NCBI GenBank assembly: GCA_017643025.1
Contig: JAEPOG010000001.1
Location: 124,001 to 188,000, forward strand
Length of the DNA stretch: 64,000 nucleotides
Reading direction: 5' to 3'
From: Rhizobiaceae bacterium
GTDB lineage: Bacteria; Pseudomonadota; Alphaproteobacteria; Rhizobiales; Rhizobiaceae
Shown in pieces: positions 43,040 to 50,877 of the stretch. A program made the translations under genes and the position numbers. Below the pieces are notes generated by a model. That model saw nothing but the letters and a program-made list of their open reading frames with translations, searched no databases and was not told the origin of the DNA. Every line of letters starts with the position of its first letter. Position 1 is the first letter of the stretch.

Positions 43040-43882
43040 ATGGACAAGCGCGACCTCTCCACCCTCTTCCGCGACAGGCTGCGAAAGTTGCTGGCGCGCT
43101 CCGGCGACAACCAGTCTGCATTCGCATCGGCCGTCGGCATCGACCGCTCGGCGCTGTCGCAGCTCCTGTCCGGCACCTCGACCCGCCTGCCCCGCGCCGA
43201 GACGCTTCTCAACATCGCCACCGAGCACAAGGTGTCGCTCGACTGGCTGCTGGGGCTGAGCCAGGACGAGGGCGTCACCGGCGAAATCCGCGCCAGCCTG
43301 GAAATCGAAGAGGGTTCAGGCGCCTTCGATCGCACCCTGCTTGCGCGCTGGCACGCCGAGGCAGTCGGCACCAAGATCCGCTATGTGCCCGCCGGTATTC
43401 CCGATCTGCTGCGCACGCCGGAAATCATCGACTACGAGGCGGGCATCACCAACCGCAGTCCCGAAGCGCAAACCAAGGAGGCGCAGTACCGGCTGGAATA
43501 CAACCGCATGCCGGAAACCGACATGGAAGTGTGCATGGCGCTGCACACGCTGGAGATATTCGCCGAGGGTCGCGGCATATGGGGTGGCCTGCCCGTCGAA
43601 GCGCGCAAGCGCCAGCTCGACCACATGGCGCACCTGCTCGACGACCTTTACCCGACCTTCCGTCTGTACATCTATGACGGCCGCCAGCGCTATTCGATCC
43701 CCTACACGATCTTCGGTTCGATACGGGCGGCCATCTTCGTCGGCGACATGTATCTTGTGCTCAACGCAACCGATCCGGTGCGCACCCTTACCCGCCATTT
43801 CGACAACCTGATCCGCGCTGCGATCGTCAACGCGCACGAGGCGCCGGCCCACGCGCGCAGCCTCGCCGCGACGCTGCGCTAG
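43040..43882 (+). CDS. XRE family transcriptional regulator with C-terminal sensor region
   Basis: 280-residue protein. The N-terminal Cro/CI helix-turn-helix is RDRLRKLLARSGDNQSAFASAVGIDRSALSQLLSG (around 10-46). The remaining ~200 residues form an uncharacterised domain (EIIDYEAGITNRSPEAQTKEAQYRLEYNRMPETDMEVCMALHTLE; later RQRYSIPYTIFGSIRAAIFVGDMYLVL), probably effector binding. ATG 43040 is used; a TTG six bases upstream also opens the frame. It lies between a desaturase and the homocysteine methyltransferase gene. Confidence 0.82.
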   Translation: MDKRDLSTLFRDRLRKLLARSGDNQSAFASAVGIDRSALSQLLSGTSTRLPRAETLLNIATEHKVSLDWLLGLSQDEGVTGEIRASLEIEEGSGAFDRTLLARWHAEAVGTKIRYVPAGIPDLLRTPEIIDYEAGITNRSPEAQTKEAQYRLEYNRMPETDMEVCMALHTLEIFAEGRGIWGGLPVEARKRQLDHMAHLLDDLYPTFRLYIYDGRQRYSIPYTIFGSIRAAIFVGDMYLVLNATDPVRTLTRHFDNLIRAAIVNAHEAPAHARSLAATLR

Positions 43883-43927
43883 GCCTCGTCAGCCCGACGA
43901 ATTCTCACTCCGCACTCAATCCGCCGA

Positions 43928-43955
43928 TTGACAGATATAAAGACTTCTTTATATC
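43928..43955 (+). promoter_or_regulatory. Core promoter with embedded 9-bp palindrome (SahR-type operator candidate)
   Basis: TTGACA at 43928-43933 is a -35 box and TATATC at 43950-43955 a -10 box, 16 bases apart. The spacer and -10 are occupied by GATATAAAG - ACTT - CTTTATATC (43934-43955), a perfect palindrome. Repressor binding here would block polymerase. ArsR-type SAH/SAM-responsive repressors control methionine-cycle genes through AT-rich palindromes of this kind; that link is inference. Confidence 0.65.
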
Positions 43956-43987
43956 GTTATCCAGCTATACGGTCGAGAGTTTCTCCG

Positions 43988-45007
43988 ATGCACAACCCCC
44001 TCAACGCACTTCTTGAAAAGAAGGGCGTTCTTCTCGCCGACGGCGCCACCGGCACCAATCTTTTCGCCATGGGGCTGGCCTCTGGCGAAGCCCCGGAACT
44101 GTGGAACGAGAGCGCGCCGGAAAAGGTGGCCACGCTTCACAAGGGATTCGTCGACGCAGGCTCGGACATTATCCTGACCAACTCCTTCGGCGGCACGCGC
44201 CACCGGCTGAAACTGCACGACGCCCATGACCGCGTGCACGAACTCAACCGCCGCGCCGCCGAGATCGCGCGCGAGGTCGCAGACGCCTCGGGCCGCGAGG
44301 TCATCGTTGCTGGTTCGGTTGGCCCGACAGGCGAACTGCTGGTGCCGCTGGGTGCCCTTACCTACGAGGAAGCGGTGGAAGCGTTTGTCGAACAGATGGA
44401 AGGCCTGAGAGCCGGCGGCGCGGATGTGCTGTGGATCGAAACCATGTCGTCGCCGGACGAAATTCGCGCTGCGGCCGAAGCCGCCATCCAGGTCGGCATG
44501 CCCTACACGTTCACGGCGTCCTTCGACACGGCTGGACGAACCATGATGGGCCTGCACCCCAAGGATATTCACGGTGTCACCGACGGGCTGGCGGAAGCTC
44601 CGGTCGCTGTCGGCGCCAATTGCGGCGTCGGCGCCTCCGACATCCTTGCATCGCTGATTGAGATGAGCAGCGCCAAGGGCGACGCCAACCTCATCGTCAA
44701 GGGTAATTGCGGCATCCCCGAGTTTCGCGGCGCCGAAATCCACTATTCCGGCACGCCCGAGCTGATGGCCGACTATGTGCGGCTTGCGATCGATTCCGGC
44801 GCCAGGATCATCGGCGGCTGCTGCGGCACATCCAATGAGCATCTGAAGGCGATGCGCGCCGCACTTGATGAACACGTAAAGTCGGCAACGCCGACGCTGC
44901 ACGACATCACGAGCCGCATTGGCCCGATGCGTAACAAGACGGCCAATGAGAGCGGAGCCGATGCCGGCGGTTCGCCCCGCAGGGAGCGCCGCCGCGCGCG
45001 GGGCTGA
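43988..45007 (+). CDS. Stand-alone homocysteine S-methyltransferase (MetH domain 1 type)
   Basis: 339-residue zinc-dependent homocysteine methyltransferase barrel. LADGATGTNLFAMGL near 16 is the family N-terminus; zinc cysteines are in GANCGVG (Cys212) and GGCCGTS (Cys278, Cys279). Residues after 290 are an extension ending in an Arg-rich tail (PRRERRRARG). It lacks the pterin, cobalamin and activation domains of MetH, yet separate genes for pterin-binding, corrinoid and activator proteins exist further on. It probably makes methionine from homocysteine with the methyl group carried by the corrinoid protein. ATG 43988 is preferred because 43928 falls on the -35 box. Confidence 0.87.
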   Translation: MHNPLNALLEKKGVLLADGATGTNLFAMGLASGEAPELWNESAPEKVATLHKGFVDAGSDIILTNSFGGTRHRLKLHDAHDRVHELNRRAAEIAREVADASGREVIVAGSVGPTGELLVPLGALTYEEAVEAFVEQMEGLRAGGADVLWIETMSSPDEIRAAAEAAIQVGMPYTFTASFDTAGRTMMGLHPKDIHGVTDGLAEAPVAVGANCGVGASDILASLIEMSSAKGDANLIVKGNCGIPEFRGAEIHYSGTPELMADYVRLAIDSGARIIGGCCGTSNEHLKAMRAALDEHVKSATPTLHDITSRIGPMRNKTANESGADAGGSPRRERRRARG

Positions 45008-45017
45008 CAGCAGCGTG

Positions 45018-45464
45018 CTAGGTTGGGGCGGTTGCGCCCCGAACGACACATTCGCACAGCACACGATGGTAAGACACTTCCTTCTCCGCTAGCCACTCAT
45101 AGGCCTCTGGCCAGCTGGCCGGATCGGTCACGGGCAGTGGCAAGCGGCTCAAGTAGCAGCAGCCGTCAAAGCCGGTCAGGCTGGCGCCAAGCGCCTCGCC
45201 CAGCTTCGGTTCAAAGGCCGACAGCCGGTGCAGGGTTGTCTTGTACCCCTCCCCGCGCTGTCCGCGGACGAACAGTCCAACGCTGCGGTTGGTCAGATAG
45301 AGTGAGATGACCAGGTCGTCGGCGACATGCCGCCAGCGCGAATAGAGGCTGCCGTGGTCGATGCGAACCGGTTTCCGCCGCTCGACATAGCCCTGCCAGA
45401 ACAGCTTGATCTCCCGCGCCGATATCGAGCGCAGTCCGCCGCGCGCAATGTCCCATTCATCCAA
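45018..45464 (-). CDS. Uncharacterised protein
   Basis: 148-residue soluble protein of no family I recognise. It is rich in aromatic and basic residues in the first half (IKLFWQGYVERRKPVRIDHGSLYSRW as a motif region around 19-44) and has a beta-rich middle (DDLVISLYLTNRSVGLFVRG). It ends 10 bases from the convergent homocysteine methyltransferase stop. Codon use looks normal for the window and the frame is uninterrupted, so it is likely a real gene. Confidence 0.6.
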   Translation of the reverse strand: MDEWDIARGGLRSISAREIKLFWQGYVERRKPVRIDHGSLYSRWRHVADDLVISLYLTNRSVGLFVRGQRGEGYKTTLHRLSAFEPKLGEALGASLTGFDGCCYLSRLPLPVTDPASWPEAYEWLAEKEVSYHRVLCECVVRGATAPT

Positions 45465-45531
45465 TGCGTTTCCTCCGGTCGCGTCCCGATCGAAATATCA
45501 GGGCGCGCCCGGACAGGAAACGTGCGCCTCG

Positions 45532-46122
45532 TCAGAGGTCTTCGAGGTCGCGGCGCGCCTTCTTCAGGATCGCGCGGGCCTGCTCTGTCTGTTCAGAGGT
45601 CCATTCGCCGCTGCGCATCCGGGAGTGGATCGCCCAGCGCAGCGCACGCAGCTCGTCTCCGATCGCAACGCCGCCCATACGGCCTGCGACGTGCTGGATC
45701 TGCGCGTTGATACGCTCCAGCTCAGCGGCGTTCTCTTCGAGATAGGCCTTGCCCTGCTCGGTGATTGAGAAAAGGCGCTTGTTGCCGTCGGCCTGCGACA
45801 CGACGAGGTCGGCTTCCTCCAGCATCTGCAACATCGGATAGATCGCGCCGGGGCTTGGCGAATAGGCTCCCTGGAACTTGGCTTCCAGCGCCTTGATGAT
45901 GTCGTAGCCATGCCGCGGCTCCTCCGCGATCAGGCCGAGAACGACGAGTCTCAGCGCGCCGGGATCGAACATGCGCGGCCCCCGGCCGCCGAACGGTCCA
46001 CCGCGATGGCGCCCGAACGGACCGCCGCGCCCGCGGCCATGGCCATGCCCTTCTCCGCCGTCGCGGCCGCTCATGTGCCAGCGCGATCCGCATTCCGAAA
46101 AATGATGTCTGTGTCCGTGCAT
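45532..46122 (-). CDS. PadR family regulator with His/Gly-rich N-terminus (YqjI-like)
   Basis: 196-residue regulator. The first ~45 residues are His/Gly/Arg-rich (MHGHRHHFSECG, HGHGRGRGGPFG), then a PadR winged helix: LRLVVLGLIAEEPRHGYDIIKALEAK, YSPSPGAIYPMLQMLEEADLV. This layout matches E. coli YqjI, a nickel/iron-responsive repressor whose His-rich tail binds metal. AAGGAAA sits before ATG 46122. Three palindromes directly upstream probably form its own operator. No ferric reductase gene (the usual YqjI partner) is adjacent. Confidence 0.85.
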   Translation of the reverse strand: MHGHRHHFSECGSRWHMSGRDGGEGHGHGRGRGGPFGRHRGGPFGGRGPRMFDPGALRLVVLGLIAEEPRHGYDIIKALEAKFQGAYSPSPGAIYPMLQMLEEADLVVSQADGNKRLFSITEQGKAYLEENAAELERINAQIQHVAGRMGGVAIGDELRALRWAIHSRMRSGEWTSEQTEQARAILKKARRDLEDL

Positions 46123-46134
46123 CTGGCTTTCCTT

Positions 46135-46179
46135 ACGATATGTCGTTTGTTCGATATATCGTATAAAAGATATATCTTT
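46135..46179. promoter_or_regulatory. Three evenly spaced palindromes upstream of the PadR gene
   Basis: ACGATATGTCGT (46135-46146), TCGATATATCGT (46151-46162) and AAAGATATATCTTT (46166-46179) all share the GATATRTC core. Their centres are exactly 16 bases apart. They lie 13 to 57 bases from the start codon, where a repressor would block transcription. Confidence 0.7.
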
Positions 46180-46202
46180 CAAGGCCGGAAATGACGGAGC
46201 AC

Positions 46203-46233
46203 AAAAAAGACCGGCGGGGACGAACCCCGCCGG
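46203..46233 (-). terminator. Rho-independent terminator of the sigma factor/VWA operon
   Basis: On the minus strand CCGGCGGGG (46233-46225) pairs with CCCCGCCGG (46219-46211) over a TTCGT loop, followed by TC and a run of six T (46208-46203). It lies 77 bases after the VWA gene stop. Confidence 0.85.
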
Positions 46234-46309
46234 CCTGCCTCACCCGCCCGGTTGGCGGGAGCGCGCGGTTAGAGCCAGAGGAAACCTGCGCACCCGCCCG
46301 GCATTGCCA

Positions 46310-48319
46310 CTACCGCGCTTCGTCGAGCGCCGAGGCTAGGCGCACCATCGAGAGGAATTCCGCCCGATAGCCAAACGGGTCGGAACCGCGTGCGGCGGTG
46401 GCAATCTGCATGATTTCATCGAAGCTTAGGCCGGCGGTCGCATCGGCCTTGCGCAGCTTCTGGCCAAACGCCGCGACCGCGACCGAGAAGCGCTGGTCCG
46501 TGCTGGCGGCGTCGAAGGAAGCGACCTCGTTGACGGACGTCACCGGCGTCGTGATGAGCTCCGACGTATCGGAATCCGGCGCCTTGTAGCGGATCTTAAC
46601 GAAGGCATATTCGTCGCTCGCCGCCCCGGCAGTCACGGCCGGGCGCTCCGATCCGTAGCGCAGCGCGTCGACCAGCTCGGCCGGGCTGCCCTTGGGCGTT
46701 ATCTCATAGATCGCCGTCACCGAATGGCCGGAACCGATCTCGCCGGCGTCAACGCGGTCATTGTTGAAATCCTCGCGGTTCAGCGCCCGCGTCTCGTAGC
46801 CGATCAGCCGGTACTCGGAGACGACCTCGGGGTTGAACTCGACCTGAATCTTCACGTCCTTGGCAATCGGAAAGAGCGTCGAGCCTGCTTCCTCGACCAG
46901 CGCCTTTTCGGCTTCGGCGAGCGTGTCGATATAGGCCGCCGTACCGTTGCCGTTCTGCGCGATGGTCTGCATCAATTGGTCGTTGAGGTTGCCGCGCCCG
47001 AAGCCGAACACGGACAGGAACACGCCGCTCTCGCGCTTCTCCTCGATCAGCGTCTTCAGTTCCTCGTCGCTGGACGGGCCGATATTGAAGTCGCCGTCAG
47101 TCGCAAGCATCACGCGATTGACCCCACCCTCGACGAAGGATTGCTCGGCGAGCCGGTAGGCTTCCTGTATGCCCGCCTCGCCTGCCGTGCGGCCTCCGGC
47201 CTCGAGATTGTCGAGCGCAGCCAGTATCTTGGCGCGGTCAGACCCCTTGGTAGGCTCCAGCACCGTGCCGGCACTGCCAGCATATGTGACGATCGACACC
47301 GTGTCGTCGTCGTCCAGCTGGCTGACGAGCAGGCGGAACGCCGACCGGAGCAGCGGCAGCTTGTCGGGCGCATTCATCGAACCCGAGGTGTCGATCAGGA
47401 AAACGAGGTTCGACTGCGGACGCTCCGCCGGCTGCATATCGTAGCCCTTGATGGCGACGTGCATCAGCCTGGTGTGCTCGTTCCACGGCGTCGGCATCAC
47501 TGTGATGGTGCTGTTGAACGGCGTTTCCGCGCTCTCCGGCCCGGCCCAGTCGTACGGGAAGTAGTTGATCATCTCCTCCACCCGCACGCTGTCGGGATTG
47601 GGCATGAAGCCCTCTTTCAGCGCCCGGCGAATGAAGGAATATGACGCGGTATCGACGTCGATCGAGAAGGTAGACACCGGGCTCTCGAGCGCCGAGCGCA
47701 CCGGATTGGTGTCGAAATTCTGGAAGCGGTCACGGTTCTCCTCGACTTCCGGAAACGGCTCAGGCTGCGGCGGCAGAACCATCAGCTTGGACGCACCGCC
47801 CGATGGCGATCGCAGCAGGCGCGAAGGCTGGCCCGCCGGAGCTGCGGCCGGCGGCGAAGCAGCCATGTCGCGCGTCATCGCCGGAGCGGGTTCCTCCGTT
47901 AGCGCATCGTAAGAATCGAGGCTACGCTCCTGATCCTGCTCGGCTGCCTGCTGCTCGACCGGCGTCGTAGAGCCGGGCGCCTTCGTCTCGACAATGGGCT
48001 GCTGCGGCGCGCGGGCCCGGTCGAAGCCGAAACCGCCCTCCTCCATCAACTGCCAGGTGGCGTAACCGGCGACCGGCAATGCCAGCAGCCCTGCGATTGC
48101 GGGCGTCGCCACGAGTTTCCTGTCCATCATTGCGCTCCACAGCTTGCTCATTCGTGAGCTTTGACGCTGCGGCTGCGCCGATCCTTGGGGCGCTGTCGAA
48201 ATTTCTTCGTCGAAACTGTCGAGCGCGCTGCGCAACGCCGCCTCGCGCGCGGCTTTGCGCGGCTCGGGCACAGACACGTTTCGCAGAATGTCGAATTCGT
48301 CATTCTCAGACATGGTCAT
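46310..48319 (-). CDS. Membrane-anchored VWA domain protein (YfbK-like)
   Basis: 669-residue protein. A cytosolic segment of about 70 residues (SENDEFDILRNVSVPEPRKAAREAALRSAL) is followed by one membrane helix (VATPAIAGLLALPVAGYATW, near 72-91), a Pro/Gln-rich linker, a YfbK-type N-terminal domain (SFIRRALKEGFMPNPDSVRVEEMINYFPY) and a VWA domain with the metal-site motif LVFLIDTSGSMN near 288, then a DUF3520-like C-terminus. The start ATGA overlaps the sigma-factor stop. The cytosolic part and coupling suggest an anti-sigma role joined to an external sensor; this is inference. Confidence 0.82.
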   Translation of the reverse strand: MTMSENDEFDILRNVSVPEPRKAAREAALRSALDSFDEEISTAPQGSAQPQRQSSRMSKLWSAMMDRKLVATPAIAGLLALPVAGYATWQLMEEGGFGFDRARAPQQPIVETKAPGSTTPVEQQAAEQDQERSLDSYDALTEEPAPAMTRDMAASPPAAAPAGQPSRLLRSPSGGASKLMVLPPQPEPFPEVEENRDRFQNFDTNPVRSALESPVSTFSIDVDTASYSFIRRALKEGFMPNPDSVRVEEMINYFPYDWAGPESAETPFNSTITVMPTPWNEHTRLMHVAIKGYDMQPAERPQSNLVFLIDTSGSMNAPDKLPLLRSAFRLLVSQLDDDDTVSIVTYAGSAGTVLEPTKGSDRAKILAALDNLEAGGRTAGEAGIQEAYRLAEQSFVEGGVNRVMLATDGDFNIGPSSDEELKTLIEEKRESGVFLSVFGFGRGNLNDQLMQTIAQNGNGTAAYIDTLAEAEKALVEEAGSTLFPIAKDVKIQVEFNPEVVSEYRLIGYETRALNREDFNNDRVDAGEIGSGHSVTAIYEITPKGSPAELVDALRYGSERPAVTAGAASDEYAFVKIRYKAPDSDTSELITTPVTSVNEVASFDAASTDQRFSVAVAAFGQKLRKADATAGLSFDEIMQIATAARGSDPFGYRAEFLSMVRLASALDEAR

Positions 48320-48885
48320 TGATCCTCGGCTTCGCCCAACAGGGCTTTCAGCCGCTTCTTCGCTTCGTGGATGTGCCAGGACACAGTCGGTTCCGCGACG
48401 GCCATCAGTTCGGCCGCCTGGGCGTGGCTGAGACCTTCGCCATAGACGAGAGTCACCGCCTGGCACTGTTTGTCCGGCAGTTGCCGCACCGCCGCCCAAA
48501 GGGCCTCGGCAGGGTCGTTGTCGGCATCGGTTTCGTTCGCCTCGCCGTCGATCAGCGCGTGTACGCGGTATGCTTCAGCCCGGCTCGCCTCGCGGGCGCG
48601 GCCGCGCAGAAAATCGCGGGAAGCATTCGCCACAATGGCGTAGAGCCAAGTGGTGAAGGCGGACCCGCCGCGATAGCTGCGGATCGAACGGCCGAGACGC
48701 GCGCAGACCTCCTGCGCGATGTCTTCAGCCTCGCCGCGCTGCCCGGCGAAGCGGAATGCGACGCGATAGACAAAATCATAGTGCCGCTCGACCAACGCCC
48801 CGAACGCCGACCGGTCGCCTTCGCTTGCCCGCGCAGCCAGTTCGCCGTCGGCGGGCTCCTTCGCTTGCAGCATCATTGCCGTCAT
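48316..48885 (-). CDS. ECF-type RNA polymerase sigma factor
   Basis: 189-residue sigma-70 family factor. Region 2: ALVERHYDFVYRVAFRFAGQRGEAEDIAQEVCARLGRSIRSYRGGSAFTTWLYAIVANASRDFLR; region 4: LPDKQCQAVTLVYGEGLSHAQAAELMAVAEPTVSWHIHEAKKRL. ATG 48885 has AAAGGGG just upstream; a start at 48927 would add 14 residues. Translationally coupled to the membrane VWA protein, its probable regulator. Target genes unknown. Confidence 0.87.
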   Translation of the reverse strand: MTAMMLQAKEPADGELAARASEGDRSAFGALVERHYDFVYRVAFRFAGQRGEAEDIAQEVCARLGRSIRSYRGGSAFTTWLYAIVANASRDFLRGRAREASRAEAYRVHALIDGEANETDADNDPAEALWAAVRQLPDKQCQAVTLVYGEGLSHAQAAELMAVAEPTVSWHIHEAKKRLKALLGEAEDQ

Positions 48886-49008
48886 TTGCCCCTTTGACGC
48901 CGCCTTGTGGGCGATCCTTGGGGTCAAAGAAAGAATTTTTCAGGCAAGTCGCATCGGCTGGTCCCGCCTTGTACTTGCGCAGCCCGCGGAAAAGCCGAAC
49001 ATGCGCTG

Positions 49009-49413
49009 ATGGCAAGACGGCGCTCATCTCTCGGATTTCTGGGCATTTTCGGCCGCTCGTCCGACCTGCGCCAGCTCGATGCGGCGCTGCACGCCGCCGA
49101 CCTCCACCCCGCGACCGTTCCGGAGCCCGCCAAGCTCACCATCGTCAATCTGATGAAGGACTATTTCGACGACGATCCGCCGGAGGAATCCTATCCGCTC
49201 GTCGCCGCCTTCTTCGCCTATTGCCTCGCCGGGCCGGATGCTTTCGCCCGCGCCAACGGCCCTGAGGCGCTAAGGCTGGTCGAACAGCGCATGGAGGCTG
49301 CACTGGCAGAAGGCGATGGGCCGGATGCGCAGCTCGTGCTGCTGTCGCTCCACGCCAACCTCATCCACCCGGACGTGGTCGAGCGCTTCGACATCGACGT
49401 CGAGGACGTCTGA
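49009..49413 (+). CDS. Uncharacterised small protein
   Basis: 134-residue soluble protein of no recognised family. It begins MARRRSSLGFLGIFGRSSDLRQLDAAL and continues with helices (PAKLTIVNLMKDYFDDDPPEESYPLVAAFFAYCLAGPDAF) and an acidic end (VVERFDIDVEDV). The frame extends upstream to 48907 but that part runs into the sigma-factor promoter. It converges on the dienelactone hydrolase gene with 3 bases between. Confidence 0.6.
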   Translation: MARRRSSLGFLGIFGRSSDLRQLDAALHAADLHPATVPEPAKLTIVNLMKDYFDDDPPEESYPLVAAFFAYCLAGPDAFARANGPEALRLVEQRMEAALAEGDGPDAQLVLLSLHANLIHPDVVERFDIDVEDV

Positions 49414-49416
49414 ACC

Positions 49417-50145
49417 TCAACCGAGCGTTTCGGCAAACAGGTCGAGCAGGCGCTTCCAGTGGCGCTCTGCGCCTTCTTCATCGTAGACGGAATGGTCCGG
49501 CACCGCCCAGCCGTGGCCCTTGCCGACATAGTTTTCGATGATGTGGTCGACCTCCGCTTCGCGCAGCGCCTGCGCCAGCCTGGCCGACTGCTCCGGCGGA
49601 AACGACCGGTCTACGCCGGCGCAGCCGACATAGACCCGAGCCGTGATCGAACCGGCATTGCGGTGCGGGCTGTCATCCGCGTCGCTCGCCAGATTGCCGC
49701 CGTGAAAGCTCGCAGCCGCAGCAATGCTGTCCGGATAGGCCGCCGCAGCGTTCAGCGCCCGCGCCCCGCCCATGCAATATCCGACAGCGCCAACCGGGCC
49801 TGTTGCGCCCGCGGCGCGCAGCGCCTCGAGAAAATGGCGCGTGTCGGCAACAGTCATTGCCTGCGTCGTCGCGCCGATCATGCCGATCAGCCGCGCCCGC
49901 GTTTCCTCGTCGGAAAATGCCGTCTTGGCGTCCAGCGGGCCGTAGTCGCCGAACCGGTATAGCGTATCCGGGACCAGTACCGTGTAGCCGATGCGAGCCA
50001 GCCGCTCGGCCATCTGGTCGAGCGCCGGGCGCAAGCCGAACGCATCCATGTAGAGGATCACGCCGGACTTTCCCGACGCGACGGGCGGCTCGAACAACCG
50101 CGCCGGCGCACTGCCGTCGTCGGTGGCGATCTCTATCTCTTTCAT
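49417..50145 (-). CDS. Dienelactone hydrolase family protein
   Basis: 242-residue alpha/beta hydrolase. The nucleophile elbow GYCMGGARALNAAAA (Cys near 125) has the Cys typical of dienelactone hydrolases, and the catalytic His lies in YVGKGHGWAVPDHS near 207. FEPPVASGKSGVILYMDAFGLRPALDQMAERLA near the start is family-like. The long open frame upstream to 50340 has no family match, so ATG 50145 is used. No chlorocatechol or other aromatic genes adjoin it. Confidence 0.85.
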   Translation of the reverse strand: MKEIEIATDDGSAPARLFEPPVASGKSGVILYMDAFGLRPALDQMAERLARIGYTVLVPDTLYRFGDYGPLDAKTAFSDEETRARLIGMIGATTQAMTVADTRHFLEALRAAGATGPVGAVGYCMGGARALNAAAAYPDSIAAAASFHGGNLASDADDSPHRNAGSITARVYVGCAGVDRSFPPEQSARLAQALREAEVDHIIENYVGKGHGWAVPDHSVYDEEGAERHWKRLLDLFAETLG

Positions 50146-50170
50146 ATTCAGTTTTCCCGCGTGGCCTGTG

Positions 50171-50803
50171 TCAAACTGTGATGGGGCTGCGGCTGTCGGC
50201 GATGATCTTGCCGCCGATGGCGACGAAGCAGACGCCCGCGGCGCGCTCGATCCAGTGCCGCATGCGCCCGAAGCAGCGGATGACGGGCGCCGACGACATG
50301 CACAGGCTGACGAAGGAATACCAGGCGAGCGAACTCGCAACGACGATGCACACCATCAGCGCCATCAGCCAGCCGGGCGTGCTCGTGGTGACCGACGTTG
50401 CGAAAACGCTGGCGAACAGCACGATGGCCTTGGGATTGGTCAGCGTAACCAGGAAGCCAAACAGTAGCGGATGCGGCCCGTTGCGTCGCTCCTCCCCGTC
50501 GATCTCGATCGTCTCAGGCTTTGCCAACACCAGCCTGACGCCGAGATAGACGAGATAGGCTCCACCCAGAACACGCACTGCCCAAGCGAGCCACTGGAAC
50601 TCGGTGAGCACCGCCGACAGGCCAAGCATCGAGAGCGTCGCGTACATGCCAAGTCCGATGGACACACCCAGTGTAGTCCATAAACCCGCCGCCGTTCCGC
50701 GCGTCATGGAAGAACGCACGACGGCGACGAAATCCGGACCGGGCAGGATGAGCGCCGGAATGAACACGGCGAATACGCCGATGAGGAGAACGGTTGGGTC
50801 CAA
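50171..50803 (-). CDS. LysE family amino acid exporter
   Basis: 210-residue LysE/RhtB-type transporter with about six membrane segments. The N-terminal signature is VFIPALILPGPDFVAVVRSSMTRGTAAGLWTTLGVSIGLG; LLFGFLVTLTNPKAIVLFASVF near 113 is the second conserved part. It exports small amino acids or similar solutes. 26 bases separate it from the dienelactone hydrolase gene. Confidence 0.88.
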   Translation of the reverse strand: MDPTVLLIGVFAVFIPALILPGPDFVAVVRSSMTRGTAAGLWTTLGVSIGLGMYATLSMLGLSAVLTEFQWLAWAVRVLGGAYLVYLGVRLVLAKPETIEIDGEERRNGPHPLLFGFLVTLTNPKAIVLFASVFATSVTTSTPGWLMALMVCIVVASSLAWYSFVSLCMSSAPVIRCFGRMRHWIERAAGVCFVAIGGKIIADSRSPITV

Positions 50804-50877
50804 TGCCGATGTCCTGAGTCAAACTTGCTCAGGCGAAGGAACCACCCTTGGCAGCCGTTTGCAACGGCGGCCAGGTT

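Noticed and set aside
46203..46233. GC-rich hairpin as regulatory element of the PadR gene
   Set aside because: The T-run is on the minus strand right after the VWA gene, which fits a simple terminator of that operon.
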